Of a DNA stretch of 64,000 bases, positions 52,007-60,028 are shown piece after piece (within the stretch, counting starts at the first letter, position 1; the number at the start of each line of letters is the position of its first letter). The notes below the pieces were generated by a model, which was not told where the DNA came from, made no database searches, and saw only the letters and a list, made by a program, of their open reading frames with translations. The position numbers were made by a program, and so were the translations under genes. This stretch comes from CBDCWT01 sp965223305 (GTDB taxonomy: Bacteria > Planctomycetota > Planctomycetia > Pirellulales > Pirellulaceae), in NCBI GenBank assembly GCA_965223305.1, contig CBDCWT010000088.1, positions 124,001 through 188,000 of the forward strand, read 5' to 3'.

Positions 52007-54301
52007 ATGAACAGTACCGCTGACGACACTGGCACTTCTGGCGCGTTCGTCCGTGACCTGACATCCGGGCTAGTCGTGTTTCTTGTCGCCCTGCCGCTTT
52101 GCCTGGGCATCGCCCTTGCTTCTGGAGCGCCCTTGGCTTCCGGATTGGTGGCCGGCATTGTCGGGGGAATTGTCGTCGGGGTGTTGAGCGGGTCGCATAC
52201 GAGTGTGAGCGGCCCGGCAGCCGGACTGGCTGCGATCGTCGTCGCGCAGATCGCCGCACTCGGATCGTTCGACGCATTCTTGCTGGCCGTGTTGATTGCC
52301 GGCTTGCTGCAGATTGGCATGGGGATGGCAGGCGCTGGATCGCTTTCAGCGTTCTTTCCTTCCAGTGTGATCAAGGGCCTGCTGGCCGCGATCGGCGTCA
52401 TTTTGATCTTGAAGCAGTTTCCCCACGTTCTGGGGCACGACACGGATCCGGAAGGAGAGATGTCGTTTGTACAACCAGACGAGCATACTACGTTCACGGA
52501 ACTCGGTACCGTCTTCGGCGGTGACATCCATCTCGGAGCTGCGGTCGTTGGTCTCGCGTCAATTGCGCTACTCGTACTCTGGGATCGCACACGATTCTTG
52601 AAGCGGTCCAACGTGCCGGGCCCCCTCGTGGTTGTGTTGTTGGGAGTCGTCCTGCATTTGCTGTTCCAGCGAATCGGTGGTGCGTGGGCTATCGGGCCGA
52701 GCCACCTAGTGCAGATTCCTGTAGCAGAATCGGCCGCCGGCTTCCTGAGTTTCTTTCGAATTCCTGATTTCACTCAATGGAGCAATCCCGCCATTTACTT
52801 CGCTGCGGTGACGATTGCCATCGTGGCCTCGTTGGAGACGCTGCTCAACCTCGAAGCCGTCGACAAACTGGATGCTCAACGTCGCGAATCACCCCCTAGC
52901 CGAGAGCTGGTCGCCCAAGGTGTCGGCAACGTCATCGCGGGACTGATCGGCGGTATCCCAGTGACTTCTGTGATCGTTCGCAGCTCCGTGAACGTCGGGA
53001 TGGGCGCCAAGACAAAACGATCAGCCATCTTTCACGGTCTGCTGCTCCTGGTGAGCGTGATGCTGTTCCCAACCTACCTGAATATGATCCCCCTCGCCGC
53101 GTTGGCAGCCATTCTGTTGGTCACCGGTTGCAAACTCGCCAACCCGGCTCTATTTCGGCAGATGTGGAGAGAGGGCCGGTCCCAATTTGTGCCTTTCGTG
53201 GCCACCCTCGTATCCATCGTGTTGACGGATTTGCTGGTCGGCATCTTGATCGGCCTGGGCGTCAGCATCCTGTTTATCCTCTATGGCAATCTGCGTCGAC
53301 CAGTTCGGCGGATCGTCGAGACACACTTAGGTAACGAGATCCTACACATCGAACTGGCAAACCAGGTCAGCTTCCTGAATCGTGCAGCGCTGGACAAGGT
53401 CTTCAAGCAGGCTCGCCGGGGCACTCATTTGCTTGTCGACGCTACGGACACACACTACATCGATCCCGACGTGCTGAGCTTGATCCGCGATTTCAAGCAG
53501 AATGTCGGGCCGGCGCACGGTGTCACCGTCAGGTTGCGTGGCTTCCGCAGCAAATACCAGCTGCATGACGAAGTCGAGTTTGTCGACTATTCGACACGCG
53601 AGCTGAAGGACCGCGTCAGTCCAACTCAAGTGCTCGACATCCTACGGGAAGGCAATCGGCGTTTTTACACCGGCCATCGACTATCACGTGACTTCCGCCG
53701 CCAAGTAACCGCGACCGCCGCCGGGCAGAACCCACTGGCAGTCGTGCTCAGTTGTATCGATTCAAGCGTGCCTGCGGAACTTGTCTTCGATCTCGGCATC
53801 GGAGACATCTTCAGCGTTCGGCTGGCGGGTAACGTAATCGGTAATCAGCCGCTGGCAAGCATCGAGTACAGTGTCGCCGTCGCGGGCGTCAAACTCGTTG
53901 TTGTGTTGGGACACACACGTTGTGCTGCCGTGACCTCCTCCGTGGAAATCTTGGGCGGTGACACAGATATCGAGCAGGCAACCGGCTGTGTGCACTTGCA
54001 TTCGATCGTGGACGAGATCGAACAGTGTGTCGGACGGGACGAATGCCGGCGATTGGCGACAATGAGCGACGAAGAGAAAGAGGAGTTCATCGACGCGGTC
54101 GCTAAGAAAAATGTACTGCGAACAGTAGGCGAGATCGCCGGCAGATGTAAGGCGATTCAGAAGGCGATGGAGGCCGAACGCGTGATGGTTGTGGGAGCAC
54201 TCTATGACGTCAAGAGTGGCAAGATCGAGTTTTTGCCGGAGACTATTCCGGGAGACCCGCCGGCGGACGGGCCAAGCCAGACAGCTCCGCAATTGAGGTA
54301 G
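52007..54301 (+). CDS. SulP-family anion transporter fused to STAS and beta-carbonic anhydrase domains
   Basis: 764 residues. About residues 1-420 form a SulP transporter: LTSGLVVFLVALPLCLGIAL, SHTSVSGPAAGLAAIV, GVGNVIAGLIGGIPVTSVIV and RSSVNVGMGAKTK. A STAS-like segment (about 430-530) follows: ILHIELANQVSFLNRAALDK and LLVDATDTHYIDPDVLSLIR. The C-terminal 200 residues are a beta-type carbonic anhydrase with zinc ligands in SCIDSSVPAELVFDLGIGDI (near 582) and GHTRCAAV (His and Cys near 634). The usual CSDSR motif is CIDSS here, so the active-site Asp is kept but the Arg is replaced by Ser. Such fusions are thought to couple bicarbonate uptake to CO2/bicarbonate interconversion. Confidence 0.9.
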   Translation: MNSTADDTGTSGAFVRDLTSGLVVFLVALPLCLGIALASGAPLASGLVAGIVGGIVVGVLSGSHTSVSGPAAGLAAIVVAQIAALGSFDAFLLAVLIAGLLQIGMGMAGAGSLSAFFPSSVIKGLLAAIGVILILKQFPHVLGHDTDPEGEMSFVQPDEHTTFTELGTVFGGDIHLGAAVVGLASIALLVLWDRTRFLKRSNVPGPLVVVLLGVVLHLLFQRIGGAWAIGPSHLVQIPVAESAAGFLSFFRIPDFTQWSNPAIYFAAVTIAIVASLETLLNLEAVDKLDAQRRESPPSRELVAQGVGNVIAGLIGGIPVTSVIVRSSVNVGMGAKTKRSAIFHGLLLLVSVMLFPTYLNMIPLAALAAILLVTGCKLANPALFRQMWREGRSQFVPFVATLVSIVLTDLLVGILIGLGVSILFILYGNLRRPVRRIVETHLGNEILHIELANQVSFLNRAALDKVFKQARRGTHLLVDATDTHYIDPDVLSLIRDFKQNVGPAHGVTVRLRGFRSKYQLHDEVEFVDYSTRELKDRVSPTQVLDILREGNRRFYTGHRLSRDFRRQVTATAAGQNPLAVVLSCIDSSVPAELVFDLGIGDIFSVRLAGNVIGNQPLASIEYSVAVAGVKLVVVLGHTRCAAVTSSVEILGGDTDIEQATGCVHLHSIVDEIEQCVGRDECRRLATMSDEEKEEFIDAVAKKNVLRTVGEIAGRCKAIQKAMEAERVMVVGALYDVKSGKIEFLPETIPGDPPADGPSQTAPQLR

Positions 54302-54375
54302 CTGGGGCCGCCTCAGGCACACACCCAACGCCGTTAAGGGTCTCCGCTAGCTAGTCGAAGTCGCCGGAAGTTGGA

Positions 54376-54450
54376 CGAATCGGCAGGCGACCGAGCCAAA
54401 CTCTGGCGAGTTCGGCTACGTTCTGGCGAAATTCGGCCACGCTCTGGCAA
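54376..54450. repeat. GCCAAACTCTGGCGAGTTCGG dispersed repeat
   Basis: CCAAACTCTGGCGAGTTCGGCTACG followed by two more degenerate units (TTCTGGCGAAATTCGGCCACG, CTCTGGC). Same family as at 3.2 and 19.8 kb. No gene in 54302-54634. Confidence 0.75.
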
Positions 54451-54634
54451 CCCCTGACTTTTCTTCTCCGTCTGAGCCCCCGGTTTGCTATTGCCCCATT
54501 TCGCTCGACTACGTATCCACCCTTACAGAACTTGCTCGACGTTGGATGAGATCTTCGTCGATCATGGCGAGATGTTCGTTCCTCTGTTACCACCCTAGCC
54601 CGCCGACTTGCCGCTTGAGAATGCCGACGATTTG

Positions 54635-56218
54635 ATGATCCTTAGCAAGACGAGCGACCTGATACGGAGAACCAGCTGGTCGCAGCGTGCGATGAGCGTC
54701 ATCGGAGGGCTGCTTGTGCTGCGAATTGCGTACGCCGCCGTCGTGCCCATCGACTTGGTTCACGATGAAGCGTACTACTGGGATTGGTCGCGACGGCTCG
54801 ACTGGTGCTATTACAGCAAGCCGCCGATGGTCGCCTGGTTAGTGGCTGCTTCGACCCAGCTGTTCGGTCCTTCAACACTCGCTGTGCGCCTGCCAGCTGT
54901 GCTGTTAGGAACGGGCGGTCTGGTACTGGTCTATTTGCTGGCCTCTCAACTGTACGACGCTCGTACAGGTTTCTGGGCGGTACTGTTGTCGGCACTGTGC
55001 CCGGGCAACGCAGCCCTCTCGCTGATGATGACGATCGACGCTCCCCTGTTGTTCTTCTGGTGTGGCGGGCTGCTGTTCTTTTGGAACCTCGTCGAGCAAG
55101 AGCCGAATCGCCATCCCCTAGTCTGGGTGATACTCGCCAGCGTCTCGGTCGGTTGCGGGTTGCTCTCAAAACAGACAATGGTCGGGTTTCTGGCCCTCTC
55201 CGCGGTGTTCCTGCTGCTCAGTCGCAAGGATCGGCGTTTGCTAAAGAGCTGGCGCTACCTGGCATTCGTTGTGGGATCGCTGTCGTTCCTGCTGCCGGTG
55301 ATTTGGTGGAACTATCAGCATCAGTGGATTACGCTCCAGCACACAGGTGGGCATTTTCAGCGCGAACCAGCAACATTGCTGCGGCACGTGGCCTACTTAA
55401 GTGAGTTCATCGCTGTTCAGTTTGTCGTTGTCTCACCGATTACATGTGCGTTGTTGTTCATCGTCGCGGCATGCTCCGTACGGTGGCATCACCAATTGGC
55501 GCGTCCAGAGCTGTTCCTCCTCACGTTTAGCCTGCTCCCACTGGCCGCCGTCTACCTGTTGGCACTGAAACAGCGGGTTGAACCGAACTGGCCCGCGCCG
55601 TTCTATGTGAGCGGCATCATCCTGTTGGCCGCTTGGCTGCAGCGTTCTACTGCACTTGGCAATGTGTTTGGGCGCCGTCAGATGTGGTCGCGGCGGGCGT
55701 GTATGACCGGGGCTGGGACGATGTTGGTCGCTTACCTGCTCCCCTTCGGGTGGGGGCTGGAAGGTAGCAAATTTGATCCGGTCGTCCGTCTACGGGGCTG
55801 GCGCCAACTCGGAGCGGCGGTGGGCGAAGAGATGGATAAGCTGCCCGACGAACCAAGTTTCGTATGGGTGGTGGGCGGCCGTGCGATGGCTAGCGAACTG
55901 GCATTCTATGTTCCGCGGCAACCCCGCGTGTTTCTCTGGGATGGCATGCCGGGAATCACATCGCAGTACGATCTATGGGGCGATCCTCAAGAGGAAGACG
56001 GTCGGCATGCGTTGATTGTCACCGGACCGCATGGACCGCCGCCAGCGGTCTCGCAACGATTTGATTCGGTCCGACCTCTCACCGAAGTGGATGTACCCGT
56101 TGGTCATGGTCGCAGTCGTCACTGTTTCTTATGGCATGGTGCACGTCTGCGTAAGGAACCATCGCTTGGCCGTGAAGTCGTTGAAACCCCCGACGCACAG
56201 GAACGCATGTTTCGATAG
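54635..56218 (+). CDS. GT39/ArnT-like membrane glycosyltransferase
   Basis: About 527 residues from ATG 54635 (MILSKTSDLIRRTSWSQRAM); an upstream TTG start is possible. The opening is typical of the GT39/ArnT/Pmt superfamily: a helix, then VPIDLVHDEAYYWDWSRRLD (the DEAYY acidic motif in the first extracytoplasmic loop), YYSKPPMVAWLVAASTQLFG and AVRLPAVLLGTGGLVLVYLL. About ten to twelve transmembrane helices follow, then a soluble C-terminal domain from about residue 380. It is expected to transfer a sugar from a polyprenyl-phosphate donor to a lipid, glycan or protein acceptor on the outer side of the cytoplasmic membrane. The acceptor is unknown. Isolated between repeats. Confidence 0.83.
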   Translation: MILSKTSDLIRRTSWSQRAMSVIGGLLVLRIAYAAVVPIDLVHDEAYYWDWSRRLDWCYYSKPPMVAWLVAASTQLFGPSTLAVRLPAVLLGTGGLVLVYLLASQLYDARTGFWAVLLSALCPGNAALSLMMTIDAPLLFFWCGGLLFFWNLVEQEPNRHPLVWVILASVSVGCGLLSKQTMVGFLALSAVFLLLSRKDRRLLKSWRYLAFVVGSLSFLLPVIWWNYQHQWITLQHTGGHFQREPATLLRHVAYLSEFIAVQFVVVSPITCALLFIVAACSVRWHHQLARPELFLLTFSLLPLAAVYLLALKQRVEPNWPAPFYVSGIILLAAWLQRSTALGNVFGRRQMWSRRACMTGAGTMLVAYLLPFGWGLEGSKFDPVVRLRGWRQLGAAVGEEMDKLPDEPSFVWVVGGRAMASELAFYVPRQPRVFLWDGMPGITSQYDLWGDPQEEDGRHALIVTGPHGPPPAVSQRFDSVRPLTEVDVPVGHGRSRHCFLWHGARLRKEPSLGREVVETPDAQERMFR

Positions 56219-56380
56219 GTCGTTCGTGTCGCGCCGGAACCTCTAGAGTCGGCACTTGGCCGGCGGGCGGGTGTAGTCTGGGCGAATTCGCCGGGTCCTT
56301 CGGAACCTGAAGCGTCAATTCTTGAAGTTGCGCTTTTCGCAGTTTGGCAGAGACAAGATGTCGAATTCGTCGCGTTTTTC

Positions 56381-56453
56381 GGAACCCGAAGCGTCAGCGA
56401 GGGGGAGTTGGTGTACCATCGCAAGCTGCTCCCTCGCTGACGCTTCGGGTTCC
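56381..56453. repeat. GGAACCCGAAGCGTCAGCGA hairpin repeat
   Basis: A nearly perfect inverted repeat: GGAACCCGAAGCGTCAGCGA with CTCGCTGACGCTTCGGGTTCC across a loop containing GTACCATCGCAAG. It is the most regular of the four copies in this window (others at 6.05, 25.48 and 25.58 kb). The gap 56219-56641 holds no gene. Confidence 0.85.
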
Positions 56454-56641
56454 GATTGAGGCAGACGCGCAACATCAGAACGGACGCTTCGCGCTTCCGA
56501 TTGAGGGACGGGCCTGCCACAGCCGGACGCCCGGAGTCCCGCAAAGTCGGCGTATTCAGCCAAGTTTTCTTAACCGCTACACCCGGTATGACCGAAACAG
56601 TCATTGCCAATGGGTCCTATTCTCAGGGTCGGGGTGTACGG

Positions 56642-57934
56642 ATGATGACTATCAAGACCACTCTCAAACTGCTCGTTTCCTACCAGCTGGTGGCGCTGCT
56701 AGCGTCGTTGGCGGGCGCCGCCGAGCTGAGAACGACAATCGGCAATCGAACGATTTGCCGCACCGTCGCCTTCGAGTCCGCCGGTGTCACGGAGACGGAG
56801 CTCGTCGCAAGCCCCGTACAGATGCCGGTCGACAGTACTTGTAGTAGCTGTGGCACAACAGGCTGCGATCTGGCCTGTCTAGTGCCATGCGGCAGATGGG
56901 CTAGCTTCGAGTATCTAATCTGGTGGCGTCGTGGAGGAAGGCTGCCCGCGCTGGCCACGACCAGTCCCAACGGGACGCCGTTGGATCAGGCCGGGGTGCT
57001 GGGCCTGCCCTCGACGACCGTCCTCTTCGGTGACGACAGCTATGGCCAAGACGCCACCGCCGGAGGACGAGTGACCGTTGGCACTTGGTTGGATGACTAC
57101 GGACGAAGTCAACTTGAGTGGCGTTTCTTCGCGCTCGGTCGCGAAACGGTTGAGTTCGACATCAGCTCGAACGACGATCCCATCCTCGCCAGACCATTCA
57201 ACAACCGCGATGTTCTGATTGGGCCGATCGGCCCCACCTCAAGACCACTGGCATTCCCAAATATTGCCACCAGCGGGAGCATCTCCGTGCGCGGCGAATC
57301 CGAAGTATACGGTAGTGACATCGTTCTACGCTGCCGAAGCAGCGAAGTTGGCCGTGCGAGCGTCGATCTGATGTTGGGGTACCAGTTCTCGCGCATCAGC
57401 GAAGGTCTAACAATCAGCGATTCGTTCGTAGATATCGATCCGACGAACTTAGTGGCAGATGGGACACGGCAGGACATCGTCGATCGGTTCGACACACGCA
57501 ACGAGTTTCACGGCGGGCTGCTGGGCATGGAAGGTACTTACCACGGCAGCGGCTGGCGGCTCGAGTTGCTCGCACGAATAGCGCTGGGTAACATGCGTCA
57601 AATTGTCGACATTGCTGGTCAAACCACCAACGATGTACCCAACGACCCAAACAGCCCATTTGTTTTGGCGGAGGGACTGTTGGCCGGAGGATCCAACCAG
57701 GGAAGACGCGAGCGGGACAAGTTTGCGGTCGTTCCCGAGTTCGGTGCAACCGTGGTGTTCGAACTGTCGGATTGCGTCGACCTGTCGGTTGGCTACTCTT
57801 ACATCTACTGGAGCAACGTCGCACAGGCCGGCCGCCAAATCGATTCGATGCTATTCGTGCCCTCCCAGTTTGCTTTCAATGACGGTTCCTACTGGGTGCA
57901 CGGACTCAACCTAGGTGCGGAGTTTCGCTTCTAG
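56642..57934 (+). CDS. BBP7-family outer-membrane beta-barrel protein
   Basis: 430 residues from ATG 56642 (MMTIKTTLKLLVSYQLVALL), with a signal peptide ending near LAGAAE. A cysteine-rich region (DSTCSSCGTTGCDLACLVPC) precedes the barrel. The barrel opens ASFEYLIWWRRGGRLPALAT T with TVLFGDDSYGQDATAGGRVT, and the strands alternate hydrophobic and polar residues to the final GYSYIYWSNVAQAGRQ and HGLNLGAEFRF, with a terminal Phe as in outer-membrane barrels. The S-x-E-Y-L-x-W-W start is the mark of the BBP7 (DUF1551) family widespread in planctomycetes. Function is unknown; probably a porin or surface component. Converges with arsC, 20 bases apart. Confidence 0.85.
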   Translation: MMTIKTTLKLLVSYQLVALLASLAGAAELRTTIGNRTICRTVAFESAGVTETELVASPVQMPVDSTCSSCGTTGCDLACLVPCGRWASFEYLIWWRRGGRLPALATTSPNGTPLDQAGVLGLPSTTVLFGDDSYGQDATAGGRVTVGTWLDDYGRSQLEWRFFALGRETVEFDISSNDDPILARPFNNRDVLIGPIGPTSRPLAFPNIATSGSISVRGESEVYGSDIVLRCRSSEVGRASVDLMLGYQFSRISEGLTISDSFVDIDPTNLVADGTRQDIVDRFDTRNEFHGGLLGMEGTYHGSGWRLELLARIALGNMRQIVDIAGQTTNDVPNDPNSPFVLAEGLLAGGSNQGRRERDKFAVVPEFGATVVFELSDCVDLSVGYSYIYWSNVAQAGRQIDSMLFVPSQFAFNDGSYWVHGLNLGAEFRF

Positions 57935-57954
57935 CGCCGGCCCCGGCCACCTTT

Positions 57955-58296
57955 CTAGAGGATCTCCAATACCTTCTCCGGCGGGCGGCCCAGGCGTGCG
58001 CGGCCGGCGTGGACCACGATTGGTCGCTGCATGAGTTCAGGATGCTCGGCAATCTGCCGCACCACCTCCTCGTCCCCAGTTGCCTGCGGCAACCCCAACT
58101 TCTGCCTTTCCTTGCTGCGCACCAACTCTACTGGCGAGATCTGAAGTTGTTCGATGAGGCGAGTGAGCGTGGCGACATCGGGCGGATTTCGAAGATATTC
58201 GATCACCTCGAGGTCGACATTTTGCTCGCGCAGAAGTGCGAGCGTTTGACGGCTTTTGGTGCAGCGTGGATTATGATAGATCGTTACTCGCGGCAT
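57955..58296 (-). CDS. arsC: ArsC-family arsenate reductase, glutaredoxin type
   Basis: 113 residues, MPRVTIYHNPRCTKSRQTLA, with the catalytic cysteine (residue 12) in the NPRCTKSR motif, ELVRSKERQKLGL and the RPIVVHAGRARLGRPPEKVL segment carrying the arginines that bind arsenate. It reduces arsenate using glutathione and glutaredoxin, or it may be one of the ArsC-like proteins of unassigned substrate. No arsR, arsB or acr3 is nearby. Its ATG at 58296 overlaps the possible upstream start of the divergent BMC gene (CATG). The two 5' ends lie within about 20 bases, so the promoters must lie inside each other's coding regions. Confidence 0.9.
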   Translation of the reverse strand: MPRVTIYHNPRCTKSRQTLALLREQNVDLEVIEYLRNPPDVATLTRLIEQLQISPVELVRSKERQKLGLPQATGDEEVVRQIAEHPELMQRPIVVHAGRARLGRPPEKVLEIL

Positions 58297-58315
58297 GGGT
58301 GCCCCTTGTCAGGAG

Positions 58316-58960
58316 ATGGCGTTGGACAGAGCACTGGGAATGTTCGAATGTGTCGGCCTGACGCCAGCGCTCGTCGCCTTAGACCAAATGGAGAAGACCG
58401 CCGGCGTGCAAGTGCACCAGGCGGAGATCAACGATTTTCTGGGGGTGATTGTCAAACTGCTTGGTTCGGTCACAGACATCGAACTCGCCCTAGCAAAGGG
58501 CGCGGAAGTTGCCACACAAATGGGCACGCGGCCGATTACGGACATCATCAGGAATCCGGACGGGCGCGCCTGGAAAGTGATTTCGAGTAGGTCCGAGTAT
58601 AACCCATTGATTCAACAAGCTGTTGTCAGCTTTCCGCAATACACGGCTACAAGCAACCGGAACCACGAGGACTCTCAGGTGAGCAACGAGAACTTCGCAC
58701 TAGGGTTTATCGAGACTCAAGGGTTTACAGCTGTCTTCGAGGCGGTCGATAGTGCCTGTAAAGCCGCCAACGTCGAGGTCGTAGGAAAGGAGAAGCTGGG
58801 TGGAGGCTATGTAACTGTGGTCATCAAAGGCGACGTGGCCGCAGTGGCTGCAGCCATCGAAGCGGGGCGGACCAAAGTTGCGGGTCTGGGACAGCTGATC
58901 GCTGCCCATGTCATTGCTCATCCAAGCGCCTCCGTTCTCGGCCTGCTGCCACAACTGTAG
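58316..58960 (+). CDS. Tandem-BMC-domain bacterial microcompartment shell protein
   Basis: 214 residues from ATG 58316 (MALDRALGMFECVGLTPALV); ATG 58295 is an alternative. Two BMC domains are joined. The first (about 5-90) is divergent (ALVALDQMEKTAGVQVHQAE; LLGSVTDIELALAKGAEVAT). The second (about 125-214) is canonical: ALGFIETQGFTAVFEAVDSA, CKAANVEVVGKEKLGGGYVT with the pore-lining KLGGGY loop, VVIKGDVAAVAAAIEAGRTK and LIAAHVIAHPSASVLGLLPQ. This is a BMC-T arrangement, expected to form a pseudohexameric trimer on a shell facet. No encapsulated enzyme or other shell gene lies within the window, so it is an orphan here. Opposite to arsC. Confidence 0.88.
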   Translation: MALDRALGMFECVGLTPALVALDQMEKTAGVQVHQAEINDFLGVIVKLLGSVTDIELALAKGAEVATQMGTRPITDIIRNPDGRAWKVISSRSEYNPLIQQAVVSFPQYTATSNRNHEDSQVSNENFALGFIETQGFTAVFEAVDSACKAANVEVVGKEKLGGGYVTVVIKGDVAAVAAAIEAGRTKVAGLGQLIAAHVIAHPSASVLGLLPQL

Positions 58961-58993
58961 CCGTGGATCAGTCTGAGCGATCTGCTGCGCTGC

Positions 58994-59905
58994 CGACAGG
59001 ATTGACAGGATGACTACCGAGCGCGGGTTGGAGTGCGTTTGGTCGGTGAGGCAAGGAAGCAGAGGGCTGGGTGACGGCTCGCTGCCTTACCCTAGTCTTG
59101 CAGCATACGAGCGGGATGCCCGTTACACTTCCGACGGTCTGAGCTGCTTCCTATCTTGTCAATCATGTAAATCCTGTCCAGTAGCTACGTTGCCGACAGA
59201 AAGGACAGGATCTACAGGATTGACAGGATGATGACTTGAGCACGGGGCTAGCGTGCGACAGGTCAGTGAGGACCGAAGACACGGAAGGCTGGGTGACGGC
59301 TCACTGCCTTACCCTAGTCTTGCAGCATACGAGCGGGATGCCCGTTACACTTCCCGGCGATCTTGAGCTGCTTCCTATCTTGTCAATCATGTAAATCCTG
59401 TCCAGCGGCTTCGTTGCAGGCAGAAAGGACAGGATCTACAGGATTGACAGGATGATGACTTGAGCGCGGGGCTACCGTGCGGTAGGCCGGTGATGACCGA
59501 AGACACGGAAGGCTGTGTGGCAGCTCGCTGCCTTCCCCTAGTCTTGGAGCATACGAGCGGGATGCCCGTTACACTTCCTGACGATCTGAGCTCGTTCCTA
59601 TCTTGTTAATCATGTAAATCCTGTCCAGCGGCTGTGGTGCAAACAGAAAGGACAGGATCTACAGGATTGACAGGATGATGACTTGAGCACGGGGCTAGCG
59701 TGCGACAGGTCAGTGAGGACCGAAGACACGGAAGGCTAGGTGGCAGCTCGCTGCCTTCCCCTAGTCATGCAACCTCCGAGCAGGATGCCTGTCACACTTC
59801 CGACAATCTGAGCTCGTTCCTATCTTGTTAATCATGTAAATCCTGTCAAACGGCTTCGTTGCCGACAGAAGGAACGGACAGGATCTACAGGATTGACAGG
59901 ATGAC
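58994..59905. repeat. Tandem array of about four 223-bp units
   Basis: The repeated motif GACAGGATTGACAGGATGA occurs at about 59000, 59220, 59443, 59667 and 59892, giving a unit of 218-225 bp. Each unit holds CATACGAGCGGGATGCCCGT, TCAATCATGTAAATCCTGTC and the facing GACAGGATCTACAGGATTGA, so a hairpin forms within each unit boundary. The array occupies the whole gap between the BMC gene and the kinase-tubulin gene. Confidence 0.88.
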
Positions 59906-60028
59906 CACTTGAACGCGATCGCGAAAGGAAACCGGCCGCTAACGCGGCTCGGCTGATGTTTGGTTGTTTGGCGACCTGACGGATCAGCCGCGGGGCATTA
60001 GCCAGCTGATCTTCTTTCCGTCAACTTA

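Noticed and set aside
51676..52773. Minus-strand 365-codon frame over the start of the SulP gene
   Set aside because: Composition (Ser, Pro, Thr rich, no domain) is that of an antisense shadow of the transporter coding region.
58994..59905. CRISPR-like array
   Set aside because: Units are over 200 bp and nearly identical throughout, without short repeats and unique spacers; it is an ordinary tandem repeat.
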